Assembly: GCA_000632805.1 (NCBI GenBank)
Contig: CP007444.1
Location: 2,170,001 to 2,234,000, forward strand
Direction: 5' to 3'
Length of the DNA stretch: 64,000 nt
Source: Dyella jiangningensis
Lineage (GTDB): Bacteria > Pseudomonadota > Gammaproteobacteria > Xanthomonadales > Rhodanobacteraceae
The notes below the pieces were generated by a model that worked only from the letters and a program-made list of their open reading frames with translations, was not told the DNA's origin and ran no database searches. Positions 26,728 through 36,025 of the stretch are shown here, in pieces. Position numbers and translations under genes: made by a program. Positions within the stretch are counted from its first letter, which is position 1. Every line of letters starts with the position of its first letter.

Positions 26728-27125
26728 GCCTCCCCCGAGCATGACGACATCTTTCGCAACATCACCTCTATCTCACAAGTCAGCCAAATGGCCGAGCGGT
26801 CGCGTTCGTTGGCGCGTTGCAAACCGTAGTGCGCAACGCGTCCAGGCTGTCGCGAACCTTGTTGGATCGAGCCAAAAAGCGCTTGCTCGCCACGCCGACA
26901 TGGCGCTTTCCACCATGCGTAGTGGCGCGAGAAGCATGCTCGCACTGAGGACTACGCAGCGACTGCAAATCTACCGGCCACATCCTGCGTAAATCTACGT
27001 AGCCGCCGCGACCTTGATGTATGTCTTCGCGCCTTCACCCCGCGCTATCGGTTTGCTTCGCGGCCCTGGCGAACAATAGTCGCTTGGCGATCAACGCCAG
27101 CACACGCGGTCGAGGAGGAGCAGCG
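26728..27125. other. 398-base divergent regulatory region of module copy 1
   Basis: No credible gene is seen. Two copies of AAATCTAC lie at 26967-26974 and 26991-26998, in direct orientation 24 bases apart. The region must hold promoters for the module on the left and for the small plus-strand gene on the right. Confidence 0.4.
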
Positions 27126-27368
27126 ATGACCGGCACCGAAACCAAAGGCAACCCGAACTCAAAGGCAAAGGCACGCGAAGACGCAAAACAGGATCTCAAG
27201 CCCCAGGACCATTCCTCGCAGAAGCGCGAGGCTTGGGCCGACGCACCCTCTCATCCGGTCGCCAACCAGGGAGCACCAGGCGGCACGAGCGATGACGACG
27301 GCGATAGTGATAACCAGCAGGACCCCACGCGGCGGGCGTCGGCGCCATCTGGCAGCGGAAGGACGTAG
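27126..27368 (+). CDS. Small hydrophilic, probably disordered protein
   Basis: The 80-residue protein is nearly free of hydrophobic residues and rich in Lys, Asp, Gln, Ser and Pro ('NPNSKAKAREDAKQD', 'SDDDGDSDNQQD'). This suggests an intrinsically disordered protein such as those made in stationary phase or desiccation. An excellent CGAGGAGGAG ribosome-binding site precedes ATG 27126. No family is recognised. Confidence 0.65.
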   Translation: MTGTETKGNPNSKAKAREDAKQDLKPQDHSSQKREAWADAPSHPVANQGAPGGTSDDDGDSDNQQDPTRRASAPSGSGRT

Positions 27369-27519
27369 CTGAGCGCTATGTAGCCCGCTACCTTTCCGCC
27401 AGGGAGCCTGGTCGGACGAAAGCGCTCTGCGGTGGAGGGCGTGGCCATGTGGCGTGCGGCGAGGTTCATTTTTCGTCGACGCTGCACGCTATCGCCAACG
27501 CCTCGCACGGAGAGATTTC

Positions 27520-28053
27520 ATGGCGAAGCTCGTCTTCGAATTGAACGTGTCCCTGGACGGCTACATCGACCACGAACGGCTCGGTCCTCCCGATCCCGCG
27601 CTGTTCCGGCACTTCACTGACCGCGTGCGGGAATTGACGGGCATGATGTACGGGCGCCGCATGTACGAGGTCATGCGCTACTGGGACGACGATCTGCCGG
27701 AGTGGGACGCGGACGAGCGCGACTACGCCCTGGCATGGCGAAGCCAACCCAAATGGGTCGTGTCGCGCTCCATGGCATCCGTCGGCCCAAACGCGACGCT
27801 CGTCTCCGACGACGTCGAATCGGTGATACGAGGATTGAAATCCGAGTTTCCTGGCGAGATCGAAGTCGCCGGCCCTGACCTGGCGCAAAGCCTCACCGAT
27901 CTCGGCCTCATCGACGAGTATCGGCTCTACTTCCACCCTGTCGTGCTTGGCAGCGGCAAACCCTTCTTCGCGGCTCCCAGCCCGCCGCTTCGCCTGATGG
28001 CCAGCGACCTGATCGGCGAACGGGTCATACGGCTGAGCTACGTTCCCGCCTGA
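27520..28053 (+). CDS. Dihydrofolate reductase-family (RibD C-terminal-like) protein
   Basis: The 177-residue protein has the fold of the YwjB/RibD C-terminal reductase group: 'LNVSLDGYID' at the N-terminus, 'GRRMYEVM' (about 48-55) for NADPH phosphate binding, 'KWVVSRS', and 'LIDEYRLYFHPVVLGSGKPFF'. The substrate is not known; few members have DHFR activity. ATG 27520 has a GGAGAG ribosome-binding site. Confidence 0.88.
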   Translation: MAKLVFELNVSLDGYIDHERLGPPDPALFRHFTDRVRELTGMMYGRRMYEVMRYWDDDLPEWDADERDYALAWRSQPKWVVSRSMASVGPNATLVSDDVESVIRGLKSEFPGEIEVAGPDLAQSLTDLGLIDEYRLYFHPVVLGSGKPFFAAPSPPLRLMASDLIGERVIRLSYVPA

Positions 28054-28185
28054 GCGCATGAGGTCACGCTATAGGAGCTCGCGCGCCGCGACGAGCACGC
28101 AGCCGTTGCGCCTGCGAGTGTCCTGCGCGGATCGAGCCTTAACGACCCAATTTTTCCAGCGTGGTCCGCTCAGGCATGCGAGCCC

Positions 28186-28191
28186 TATAAT
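28186..28191 (+). promoter_or_regulatory. Consensus -10 hexamer upstream of the pseudouridine synthase gene
   Basis: TATAAT lies 28 bases upstream of the ATG. No good -35 hexamer is found 16-18 bases further upstream. The exact -10 match in a GC-rich setting is noteworthy but the promoter call is tentative. Confidence 0.4.
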
Positions 28192-28218
28192 GGCGCATTC
28201 CCAACCCCAGCGACCTCA

Positions 28219-28929
28219 ATGACAGAGCCTGTCCGCCTCGCCAAACGTGTCGCCGCCTTGGCTCAATGCTCGCGGCGCGAAGCGGAGATGTACATCGAGG
28301 GCGGCTGGGTTCGCGTCGATGGCGTGACCGTCGAAGAGCCTCAATTCAAGGTGCTGGCCCAGGCCGTCGAGATCGACCCGAATGCCCAGCTCGAACCTGC
28401 CGAGCCCGCGACACTGGTCTTGCACAAGCCCGCCGGCGTGACCGCGGTAGAATGCCGTACGCTGGTTCGCCCGGAGAACCACTTCGGCGATGACGGTTCG
28501 GGCGTGCGCATGCTCAAACGCCACTTCGCGCGGCTGGACATGCTGTTGCCCCTGCCCGACAGCGCAAGCGGACTGGTGGTGCTCACCCAGGACTGGCGGG
28601 TCAAGCGTCGTCTTGAAGAAGATTTCGACCGGATCGAGCAGGAGCTGGTGGTCGAGGTCGAAGGCAAGCTGGCGCCGAATGGCCTTGCCCTGCTCAACCA
28701 CGGCCTGGTCTTTGAGAACTACGCGCTGCCTCCGATCAAGGTGAGCTGGCAGAACGAACGCCATCTTCGCTTTGCCCTGAAACGCATCGCGCCTGACAAG
28801 GTCGAGCGCATGTGCCATGCCGTCGGCCTGCGTGTGCTGACTATCAAGCGCATCCGCATTGGCCGCGTTTCCATGTCCAAACTAACCCCGGGCCAATGGC
28901 GCTATCTGGCGGGCACGGATCGGTTCTAG
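28219..28929 (+). CDS. rRNA pseudouridine synthase (RsuA/RluB/RluF family)
   Basis: The 236-residue protein has an N-terminal S4 RNA-binding domain ('LAKRVAALAQCSRREAEMYI', about 7-26) and a pseudouridine synthase domain with the catalytic 'ARLD' motif (about residues 108-111). The RLD motif is normally followed after four residues by GLLLLT. Here ten residues ('MLLPLPDSAS') precede 'GLVVLTQD', so the catalytic loop is longer than usual. The C-terminal 'RMCHAVGLRVLTIKRIRIG' is typical of RluF-like proteins. It would modify one uridine in ribosomal RNA. Confidence 0.87.
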   Translation: MTEPVRLAKRVAALAQCSRREAEMYIEGGWVRVDGVTVEEPQFKVLAQAVEIDPNAQLEPAEPATLVLHKPAGVTAVECRTLVRPENHFGDDGSGVRMLKRHFARLDMLLPLPDSASGLVVLTQDWRVKRRLEEDFDRIEQELVVEVEGKLAPNGLALLNHGLVFENYALPPIKVSWQNERHLRFALKRIAPDKVERMCHAVGLRVLTIKRIRIGRVSMSKLTPGQWRYLAGTDRF

Positions 28930-29047
28930 CCTCGACGGCGGTCGTGGATTGGGGCCCCTCCCGCCACTGGCTGATATTCGAAATACTCGCAGCGCCTTCG
29001 CACTTCCTTGTGCGACTGCGCTTCCAACCGTGGAGCTGCCATCAAGG

Positions 29048-29374
29048 CTATTTGTTCTTATGGCTCTGCTCGCCGGCCTTGACGTGCTGCTCGTGGCTGC
29101 CGCCACGCGAGCCCTGATTACCCGACGATGCGTTGGATGAGCCACCGCGGCTCTCGCCGCCCTTCGCGCCAATCTCGGCCATGTGCTCACGATCCTCACT
29201 CACCGCCTCGCCGCCCTTGCGTCCGGCTTCGCGCGCTTCCTGAGAGTTGAATTCGTGTGCATTGCCCGACTCGTGAGCAGCCCTGCCGCCCTTCGATGCA
29301 ATTTCGCGCTGCTTGTCATCGTCCATCGATGCGAAGCCACGATTCGATCCACCTTGGTTTTGGTTGTTTGCCAT
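29048..29374 (-). CDS. KGG-repeat general stress protein (YciG/Con-10 type)
   Basis: The 108-residue hydrophilic protein has several copies of the short KGG-type repeat, such as 'FASMDDDKQREIASKGGRAA', 'EAGRKGGEA' and 'AEIGAKGGESRGG'. The C-terminus is Ser/Gly/His-rich. Homologues accumulate in stationary phase or desiccation and are thought to act as disordered stress protectants. The start has a TTGGAGAA ribosome-binding site. It is convergent with the pseudouridine synthase gene. Confidence 0.9.
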   Translation of the reverse strand: MANNQNQGGSNRGFASMDDDKQREIASKGGRAAHESGNAHEFNSQEAREAGRKGGEAVSEDREHMAEIGAKGGESRGGSSNASSGNQGSRGGSHEQHVKAGEQSHKNK

Positions 29375-29878
29375 CGTTGTTCTCCAATGCTCTGCACCTC
29401 AGCACCGCGCTGAGGCAAGGCCATTGTTTTCCAGGCAGCCTGAGCACGGCGCTAGATATCCATGAAGCACGCCGTTATGTATGTCCATGGCATGCCGGCA
29501 CGTCGTGAACAACCTCCACCTCAATCACGCGAACAGCTTGCGTGCGCACGCTCGAGACGCGTCTCCGGATCATTCGTTCTGCGAAATCTGCGTCCGTCAC
29601 ACGTCGTCGAAGAGCGTGCAGCGACCTGGACAGAGATGCGTTTTGGTCCCCTGCTGGCCGCGGCGTCCCACGCCTCGGTGTCCGCTGGCAGTTATTGACG
29701 GTGCGTTGCCGCTTTGATGGCAGGTGGCTCACGTCCGCTGCCGCACCATCGAGCGCACCCAGCCGTTCGACGCGCCTGCTATCCGTTGAATGCCGTCATC
29801 CGCCCGATATGCTGGCAAGGTCAACAAGGACGTTTCACGACTCCTGATTGATGCTCCCGGCCGACTGCGAGGGCGCCC
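29375..29878. other. 504-base region without a convincing gene
   Basis: Several short frames overlap each other and none shows a recognisable protein. The KGG gene promoter should be at the left end and the DUF2252 promoter at the right. Confidence 0.4.
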
Positions 29879-31083
29879 ATGACCACGCAACGACACATTC
29901 AGCCCGATCGCCGCGCCGCCAGCCTTGCCGGCGCGCGCCGCCGGAAGATGGCGCGTTCCATCCATGCCTTCATACGCGGTACCGTCGCGCAGTTCTACGA
30001 ACGAATGGCAGAGAGCAGCATCGAGCTGCCCGAAGCGCCTGCGCTGTGGATTTGTGGCGATTGCCACATCGGCAACCTCGGGCCGCTCGCCGACGAGGAC
30101 GGCCATGTCTCGATCCAGATTCGCGATTTCGATCAGACGACCTTGTCCCACCCTGCGTACGATTTGTGTCGGCTGGGATTTTCACTCGCCATCCTCGCGC
30201 GAAGCTCCGACCTCCCTGGCCTGGCTACCGTACGCCTGCTGGAAGCGCTCGCGGATGGCTATGCATCGGCAATGAGCGATCATCCACCCGGGGCGACGCG
30301 CGAGCTGCCGCCCACGCTGCGGCTCGAAGTGCGCAAGGCACACCATAAAAGCTGGAAGACGCTTGCACGCGAACGCACGGCCGGCCATACCGTGAGCCTG
30401 CCGCGGGGCAGATCGTTCTGGCCCATCACCGCGGATGAGCACGAAGCATTACGAACCCTGTTCGCGCGCCCCGACGTGGCCGGGCTGGCCACGCAGATCA
30501 GTCGTCGCCCGGATCAATGCAAGGCAAGGTGTCTTTGCTTGACGCGGCGTTCTGGCGCAAAGGCTGCAGTTCGCTTGGGCGGCGCCGCTATGCGGCGGTA
30601 CTGGATGTCGATGGCGAGGGCCGCAAGGGCAATGATTTTTGCCTCATGGACGTCAAGGAGGCGCATGCCTCCTGCGTGCCGGCGATGGCGCGTGGCGTGC
30701 CCGTACAACCCGCCGAGCGCCTGCTCGCGGGTGCCCGAGCGCTCACTCCTGCGCTCGGAGAGCGCATGCGAGCGGGTGACGTACTGGGAACGCCCGTCAT
30801 CGTCCGCGAACTCATGCCCCAGGACATGAAGCTCGACATTCGCCGGCTTCAACCCAACCAGGCCCAGCGGATGGCGGACTATCTCGGTGCGGTGGTGGGT
30901 TACGCGCACGCACGCCAGCTGAGCGCTGAAGACCGTCAGGCATGGCACCGGGAAGTGGTCCGCGGACGCAGCAAGACGACCCATGCGCCCGCCTGGCTCC
31001 GCGATGCGGCTATCGGCGTCATGCATGAGCTCGATGTCGCCTACATTCAGCACTGCCTTCGCTACGTCCACGCGGTGGGCTAG
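29879..31083 (+). pseudogene. DUF2252 family protein gene with a frameshift
   Basis: The first frame from ATG 29879 encodes the N-terminal half: a DUF2252 start with 'SIHAFIRGTVAQFYE' and the kinase-like 'CGDCHIGNLGP' and 'FDQTTLSHPAYDLCRLG'. Homology leaves this frame at about 30505-30525. It continues in another frame with 'WRKGCSSLGRRRYAAVL', 'DFCLMDVKEAHAS', 'RELMPQDMKLDI' and 'GRSKTTHAPAWL' to the stop at 31083. The combined length of about 400 residues suits the family. DUF2252 proteins have a phosphotransferase-like fold and unknown function. It may be inactive, or the base run may hide a sequencing error. Confidence 0.82.
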
Positions 31084-31148
31084 TGCAATCGAAGCAAGAA
31101 TCCCGCTGGCGACAACCGCATCAACCGGCGTTGACGCAGGCGGCCCCT

Positions 31149-31388
31149 CTACGCCCTGGCCCGCTTGATCTCATCCAGAATCAGCTCCCGGTGCACGAGG
31201 AAGGCCGCAAGCGTCTCTTCCATCACGTGCAGGAACTTCTCCGACTCTTTCGCATCGAGGCCCAGGATTTTCCACCGGCGAACCCTGTCGGCCTGCGCAG
31301 CAATGGTCCGGCGTGCATCGTCGATATGACGATCCGCTTCCGCCAGCGTGAGTCCGGCTTTCGAGAGGTCCGGCATGGTGCCTGTCAT
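31149..31388 (-). CDS. Small helical hypothetical protein
   Basis: The 79-residue protein is charged and probably all helical ('TLAEADRHIDDARRTIAAQ', 'EKFLHVMEETLAAFLVHREL'). ATG 31388 is selected because GCGGAG lies just upstream; the open frame continues much further without protein-like character. No known domain. It is convergent with DUF2252 and divergent from the GlxA-type regulator. Confidence 0.62.
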   Translation of the reverse strand: MTGTMPDLSKAGLTLAEADRHIDDARRTIAAQADRVRRWKILGLDAKESEKFLHVMEETLAAFLVHRELILDEIKRARA

Positions 31389-31595
31389 GGCTCCGCAAGG
31401 CGCGACGTCATCCACCATCGGATCGGCCGCGCGTCCCGTGACTATGCTCCGAACACCCTCGTCCGTTACATCGTCATTGTGCATGGAACACGTGTCGATT
31501 GCGTGTTGCGCGCCACGGCGTGCCATCAGTCTGCTTGACGCCCGCATCGCGGTTAAGCCAACTTCCGCCACTGGACCCATCCTGCGACGGCCACC

Positions 31596-32531
31596 ATGCG
31601 ACGCGAGATCGCCATCGTCGTTTTCCCCGGTTTTCAATTGCTGGATGCTGCCGGGCCCGTTGCCGCGTTCGAGATGGCGGAACGCTTCCGGCCGGGCAGC
31701 TACGCCATCCACGTGCTGGCCCCCGAAGGCGGCATCGTGCGCAGCTCGTCAGGCGTCTGCCTGGCCGCTGACGCCATGGAGTCGAGGCACTTCGACACGG
31801 TGATCGTATCGGGCGGCAACCTCACGCAGCTGGCGGAAAGCCAGGCAGGCATCGTGACGTGGCTCAACCATGATGCGTGGCGACGCGTGGCAGGCGTGTG
31901 TTCCGGTGCATTCTTTCTCGCGGCAGCGGGGCTGCTCGACGACAAGCGCGCCACTACGCACTGGGCCGCGGCCGAACGCTTCCGGCTGCAATATCCCCGG
32001 GTGCGGCTCGATGCCGATCGCATGTTCGTCAGGGATGGCGACGTCTGGACATCGGCAGGCATTTCCGCGGGCATCGATCTCGCGCTGGCCCTCGTGGAGG
32101 ATGACCTCGGCCCTGGCATCGCGCGACGCACGGCCCAGCAGCTCGTCGTGCACCAGCGGCGTCACGTGGGGCAGTCGCAGTATTCCGTACTGGTGGAACA
32201 AGGCGGCAAAACCGGCCGCTTCGGCGACCTTATCCGCTGGATGCGCGCGCGCATCGGCGAACCCATGACGATCGAACGCCTGGCAGAACGCGCCGCCATG
32301 AGCCCTCGCAACTTTGCCCGCACCTTCGTCGCTGAAATCGGCGCGACGCCCGCCAAGGTCGTGGAGGGCCTGCGACTGGAAGCCGCCCGCGTCGCCGTCG
32401 AGACCAGTCATCTCCATATGGACCACATTGCCGCCTCGACCGGCTTTGGCGACGCCAGCCGCATGCGCCGCGCCTTTGTCCGCGCGTTTGGTACGTCGCC
32501 GCAATCGCTGCGCCGCAGCGCCGGCGCGTGA
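31596..32531 (+). CDS. GlxA-type transcriptional regulator (DJ-1/PfpI plus AraC domain)
   Basis: The 311-residue protein has an N-terminal DJ-1/PfpI-like domain (about 1-180) with the nucleophile-elbow Cys in 'VAGVCSGAFFLAAAG', and a C-terminal AraC-type double HTH (about 215-311: 'TIERLAERAAMSPRNFAR', 'GFGDASRMRRAFVRAFG'). GlxA-like proteins sense small molecules, in some cases arginine or carnitine derivatives, and activate catabolic genes. A target cannot be picked from the neighbours. Confidence 0.9.
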   Translation: MRREIAIVVFPGFQLLDAAGPVAAFEMAERFRPGSYAIHVLAPEGGIVRSSSGVCLAADAMESRHFDTVIVSGGNLTQLAESQAGIVTWLNHDAWRRVAGVCSGAFFLAAAGLLDDKRATTHWAAAERFRLQYPRVRLDADRMFVRDGDVWTSAGISAGIDLALALVEDDLGPGIARRTAQQLVVHQRRHVGQSQYSVLVEQGGKTGRFGDLIRWMRARIGEPMTIERLAERAAMSPRNFARTFVAEIGATPAKVVEGLRLEAARVAVETSHLHMDHIAASTGFGDASRMRRAFVRAFGTSPQSLRRSAGA

Positions 32532-32739
32532 TGGCGCCCGGCGGGCGGGTTCGCACGTTCGCCCCGCTGGCTGTTTTTGTCCGGAACTTGTCCTTGCCGG
32601 CACCGACCGGACTGACCATAAAGATGGCCGGCCGACCGGTACCTCCCATCGGCCTCGACAGCAGTGAACGCCCTGGCCGCCCGTGCCCCCACGCTCCGCC
32701 GGCCGAGGGAGTGCCCATGTTCCTCAAGCGAGTATCCGC

Positions 32740-33732
32740 ATGCGTCTGATCCTGTTCGTTTCAGCATGGCTTTTCTGTCTGGGCGCCGCGCACGCCGCGG
32801 CGCCCACTCCCGCCCCCACCACCGCCGGCACCCGGCTCGATCACATCCTGCTGTGGGGGCGAGGCATCGACCAGGTCACCTCGGTCATGTCGGTGAAGCT
32901 GGGCTTCCAGGTTCGTCCCGGGCACGACACCGATGGCGTGGCCAACCGCTACGTCCGGTTCGCTGACAGCAGCTTCATCGAACTGCTGGGCATCACAGGG
33001 CCCGACCCAAAATTCGACCCGGGCATGAAGGAAGACCAGCAGGCACTGAAGGGCGGGCCTGGTTCACGCACCTTCGGCTTCAGGTCCTCGTCGCTCGATG
33101 CGATCCATCAGTCGCTGCAGGCGCTGAAATACGCCGTCACGCCGTTCTTTTCCGGCCCTGACAGCGCCAAGCCAGGCTGGCGGCTGTTCGCCTTCGATCG
33201 TGCGCCACTGTCGAGCAATACGTTCTTCATCGACTACGCGTCGAACTACGCGCCCGACCAGTTCGACCCCGCCAATGCCGATGACTACCGCATCACGCGC
33301 GAACACCCCAACGGTGCTCGCGAGCTCACGTCGATATGGCTGGTATCGGGCAACGCCGAAGCGGATCGGCACGAGCTCGAGAAAATGGGTTTCGGCCATG
33401 CCGTGCCGGTCAAGCTGCCTGCCGTCGCCGCCGCTGGCTTCTGTGTGCCGGTCGGCCCCACGGCGCTGCTGCTGCTTCAGCCCGATGGCGCGGGCCTGGC
33501 CGAACAGACCATGACCCATGGCGGCCCACGCATCCTTGCAGTAAGTTTCGGCGTCAGCGACGTCGAGCGCGCACGACGTTGGGCAGAGCGTGGTTATGAG
33601 CGCTCGCTGCCTACCTACCGCGGGCAGTGGGGTGAGTCCGTGCTCGCCCCCACGCAGGATGATCTTGGGCTGTTCATCGAATTCCACGCGATGAAGGCGA
33701 ACAACGCGCCATGTTCGACCGCGAGCCGATAA
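32740..33732 (+). CDS. Exported VOC/glyoxalase-like domain protein
   Basis: The 330-residue protein begins with a signal peptide (about 1-19, 'LGAAHAAAP') and is followed by a glyoxalase-type fold with two or more beta-alpha-beta modules: 'TRLDHILLWGRGID' opens the first, 'ILAVSFGVSDVERARRWAERG' the last. 'ELTSIWLVSGNAE' and a Glu in 'LFIEFHA' suit metal-binding positions. It could be a periplasmic dioxygenase-like or isomerase-like protein. The ribosome-binding site is weak. Substrate unknown. Confidence 0.8.
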   Translation: MRLILFVSAWLFCLGAAHAAAPTPAPTTAGTRLDHILLWGRGIDQVTSVMSVKLGFQVRPGHDTDGVANRYVRFADSSFIELLGITGPDPKFDPGMKEDQQALKGGPGSRTFGFRSSSLDAIHQSLQALKYAVTPFFSGPDSAKPGWRLFAFDRAPLSSNTFFIDYASNYAPDQFDPANADDYRITREHPNGARELTSIWLVSGNAEADRHELEKMGFGHAVPVKLPAVAAAGFCVPVGPTALLLLQPDGAGLAEQTMTHGGPRILAVSFGVSDVERARRWAERGYERSLPTYRGQWGESVLAPTQDDLGLFIEFHAMKANNAPCSTASR

Positions 33733-33953
33733 AGCCGGCAGGCATCCTTGGCCCGGTCGAGAAAGCCGGTCACGCCACCGGTGCCGGTGAAGCTCGGGGC
33801 AACCGTTACCGATGCTGAGCCTCAGCCATGGATGGCATCGATGACCTATGGCCTATGGGCCGAACTTCGCCATCCTGTATCAGTCATTTCAAACGGCCGG
33901 TCTGAAGCGTCGCTTCCGATCGTCGTCCCTGGTCAACACGGTAGGAGACTGTG

Positions 33954-34382
33954 ATGAAGAAGCTCGTCCCGGCAGGCTGGCTCGTTGGTGCCTGCATGAT
34001 GCTGTCGTTAAGCGCTTACGCCGCGGAACAAGGGCCCAACGAGGCCAGCGTGCGAGACGTCGAGAATGCCTGGAGCCGCGCCTTCATCACCGGCGACGCC
34101 AAGGCCCTCGATGACCTGCTCGATCCCGCTTACGTGTCGGTCAACGCCAGCGGCGTGCCGCGTCCCAAGGCCGAGATCGTGGCAGCGGCAACCCGCTTCG
34201 CACAGCAGCACCCCAACACGCCCGTTCAACCGTTGCCACCGACCTCGACGGTCAGCATCAAGGGCGATACCGCCGTGGTGACGCATCACGGGGACAAGGA
34301 AACATCGGTGGATGTTTTCTATTACAGCCAGGGGCGCTGGCATGCGTGGTATTCGCAGCACACCACCCGGACGACGACGTAA
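33954..34382 (+). CDS. Secreted NTF2-like (DUF4440-type) protein
   Basis: The 142-residue protein has a Sec signal peptide (about 1-24, 'LSLSAYAAE') and one cone-shaped NTF2-like domain: 'DVENAWSRAFITGDAKALDDLL' at its start and 'DVFYYSQGRWHAWYSQHT' at its end. Such domains bind small ligands or serve as ketosteroid-isomerase-like scaffolds. The TAGGAG ribosome-binding site supports ATG 33954 over the GTG just before. No partner gene is evident. Confidence 0.85.
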   Translation: MKKLVPAGWLVGACMMLSLSAYAAEQGPNEASVRDVENAWSRAFITGDAKALDDLLDPAYVSVNASGVPRPKAEIVAAATRFAQQHPNTPVQPLPPTSTVSIKGDTAVVTHHGDKETSVDVFYYSQGRWHAWYSQHTTRTTT

Positions 34383-34470
34383 ACCTTGCGTCCACCGGCT
34401 GTGCAGGGAAACAGCGAACAGGCATCGTTTTGTGCAAGCCGTTCTCGGTTCGATTTACCCAACCGCACAT

Positions 34471-34496
34471 CGGGCCGAAGCAAATGCTTCGGCCCG
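34471..34496. terminator. Bidirectional terminator between the NTF2-like and phosphatase genes
   Basis: A perfect 11-bp stem CGGGCCGAAGC / GCTTCGGCCCG closes a 4-base AAAT loop. It lies between convergent genes. No immediate T run is seen, but GATTTTT occurs a little downstream on the plus strand. Confidence 0.65.
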
Positions 34497-34554
34497 CCGT
34501 GGCAGCGGATTTTTAGCTGCCCGAACGTGGCGATCCAACAGGCCTCGGAGCCAC

Positions 34555-35154
34555 TTACGGCTGCCGGTTCCATTTCAGGATAGCCCTCGTCTCGCGCTCG
34601 AAACCGAGCACGCTGGCCGTAGCGGTGTCGAGTGCGAGATGCGCACCCAGCGACGGGGCACCGGTTGCCCACACCGCGGCAAGCGTGCGCAGGAAGTGCG
34701 CGTGCGAAAACAGCGCGATTTGGCTTGCCTTGCGGCTCAGCAGTCGATCGATGAGTGCCTGCGCACGAGCACCGACTTGCTCGGCCGTCTCTCCTTCGGG
34801 CATCGGCGACGTCCACACCGACCAGTCGGGCACCTGCTCGCGGATATCCGCCGTCGTGCGCCCTTCGTAGATCCCGTAATTCCACTCGTGGAGGCAAGGC
34901 TCGATCTCGGCCTGCTCGCCCAGGCCGGCGAGGCGGCACGTATCCATGGCGCGCTGCATGGGGCTGGTCAACACGAGGTCGAACGTTTGCGAGGCGAGCA
35001 GCGGCGCCAGTGCGGACGCCTGCCTGCATCCCTGCTCGGTCAGCGCGATATCGGTCGTACCGGTATGACGGCCCGACTTGCTCCACTCGGTTTCACCGTG
35101 GCGAATGAGCCAGATGGTCGGAACGGCCTTGGAGGTGGATTGATTCATGGACAT
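34555..35154 (-). CDS. Histidine phosphatase family protein
   Basis: The 199-residue protein is a phosphoglycerate mutase-like phosphatase. The catalytic motif is 'IRHGETEWS' (His19), followed by 'TSPMQRAMDT', the acid residue in 'LHEWNYGIYEG' and the second His in 'LFSHAHFLRT'. It may act on sugar phosphates or nucleotides; the substrate cannot be predicted. Two in-frame ATG codons (35154 and 35148) are close together. Confidence 0.9.
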   Translation of the reverse strand: MSMNQSTSKAVPTIWLIRHGETEWSKSGRHTGTTDIALTEQGCRQASALAPLLASQTFDLVLTSPMQRAMDTCRLAGLGEQAEIEPCLHEWNYGIYEGRTTADIREQVPDWSVWTSPMPEGETAEQVGARAQALIDRLLSRKASQIALFSHAHFLRTLAAVWATGAPSLGAHLALDTATASVLGFERETRAILKWNRQP

Positions 35155-35271
35155 CCATCAAAAGGACAATGACCGCCATTGTGCGCTCTGCCGGCGCCGA
35201 AAAAACGACACGGCAACGTCCAGCGCGGTGATCGGCTGATTTCCGCTCAAGAAACAGTTCTCCCGAGCGCA

Positions 35272-35838
35272 CTATGCAGTCGCGTCGCCATCCACCGCGC
35301 GAATGAACTTCGCCGGATTGCCGGCCACCAGGCTGTTCGGCGGCACATCCCGGGTAACGACCGCGCCGGCCGCGACGACCGAGTTCTCGCCCACCGTGAC
35401 GCCACCGATAATGATCGCGCCCGCGGCAATCCACACGTTGCGCTCGATGACGATGCGCTTTCCGATCGTGATGGACCGGCGCTGCGAAGGTTCCACGGGG
35501 TGACCGGTCGTGATGATGCTGACATTCGGGCCGATCATCACGTCGTCTCCGATGTGCAGCCCACCCAAGTCGTAGAACGTGCAGTTCTGATTGATGAAGA
35601 CATTCTTGCCCACGCGGATTTCATCGCCGCCCGCCGTATGGAAAGGCGGAATCAGCACGAAACCCTCATCCAGCGGCTGACCGATGAGCTCGCTGAAAAT
35701 CGCGCGAACTTCGTCGGCGTCGTTGAACGTCAGGCGATTGAGCGCGGCAGTGATCGTCGCCGCACGCCTGACGTTGGCGACCATCTTCGCCGATTCCGGC
35801 GTGCGTCCATGCACGATGCGCGTGCGACCCTCATCCAT
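35272..35838 (-). CDS. Sugar O-acetyltransferase, hexapeptide-repeat (LacA/Maa type)
   Basis: The 188-residue protein has a maltose-acetyltransferase N-terminus followed by a left-handed beta-helix with hexapeptide repeats ('IGDDVMIGPNVSI', 'IGKRIVIERNVWI', 'VTVGENSVVAAGAVV') and 'PPNSLVAGNPAK' at the end. The catalytic His is expected in 'TTGHPVEP'. It transfers acetyl from acetyl-CoA to a sugar. GGGAGCACGCGGA precedes ATG 35838. It is downstream of no clear sugar operon. Confidence 0.9.
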   Translation of the reverse strand: MDEGRTRIVHGRTPESAKMVANVRRAATITAALNRLTFNDADEVRAIFSELIGQPLDEGFVLIPPFHTAGGDEIRVGKNVFINQNCTFYDLGGLHIGDDVMIGPNVSIITTGHPVEPSQRRSITIGKRIVIERNVWIAAGAIIIGGVTVGENSVVAAGAVVTRDVPPNSLVAGNPAKFIRAVDGDATA

Positions 35839-36025
35839 TCCGCGTGCTCCCGATTCATGCCGGTCGCCATTTTGAAGGATCTGGCGCCAGCTGCCATGGG
35901 CCGCGAGCTGACGCAGAGCGCTCTTGACGAAACAGAAAAATCCCGAACCACGCGCATGGCCAGTCGGCAAAGCAGCGCGCTGTCTTTACAATGCGCGGCC
36001 TTTCGTCATTACCTCGCCCGTGCTC

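Noticed and set aside
30514-31071. Minus-strand frame of 185 codons over the DUF2252 C-terminal half
   Set aside because: It is antisense to conserved DUF2252 blocks and shows no family character.
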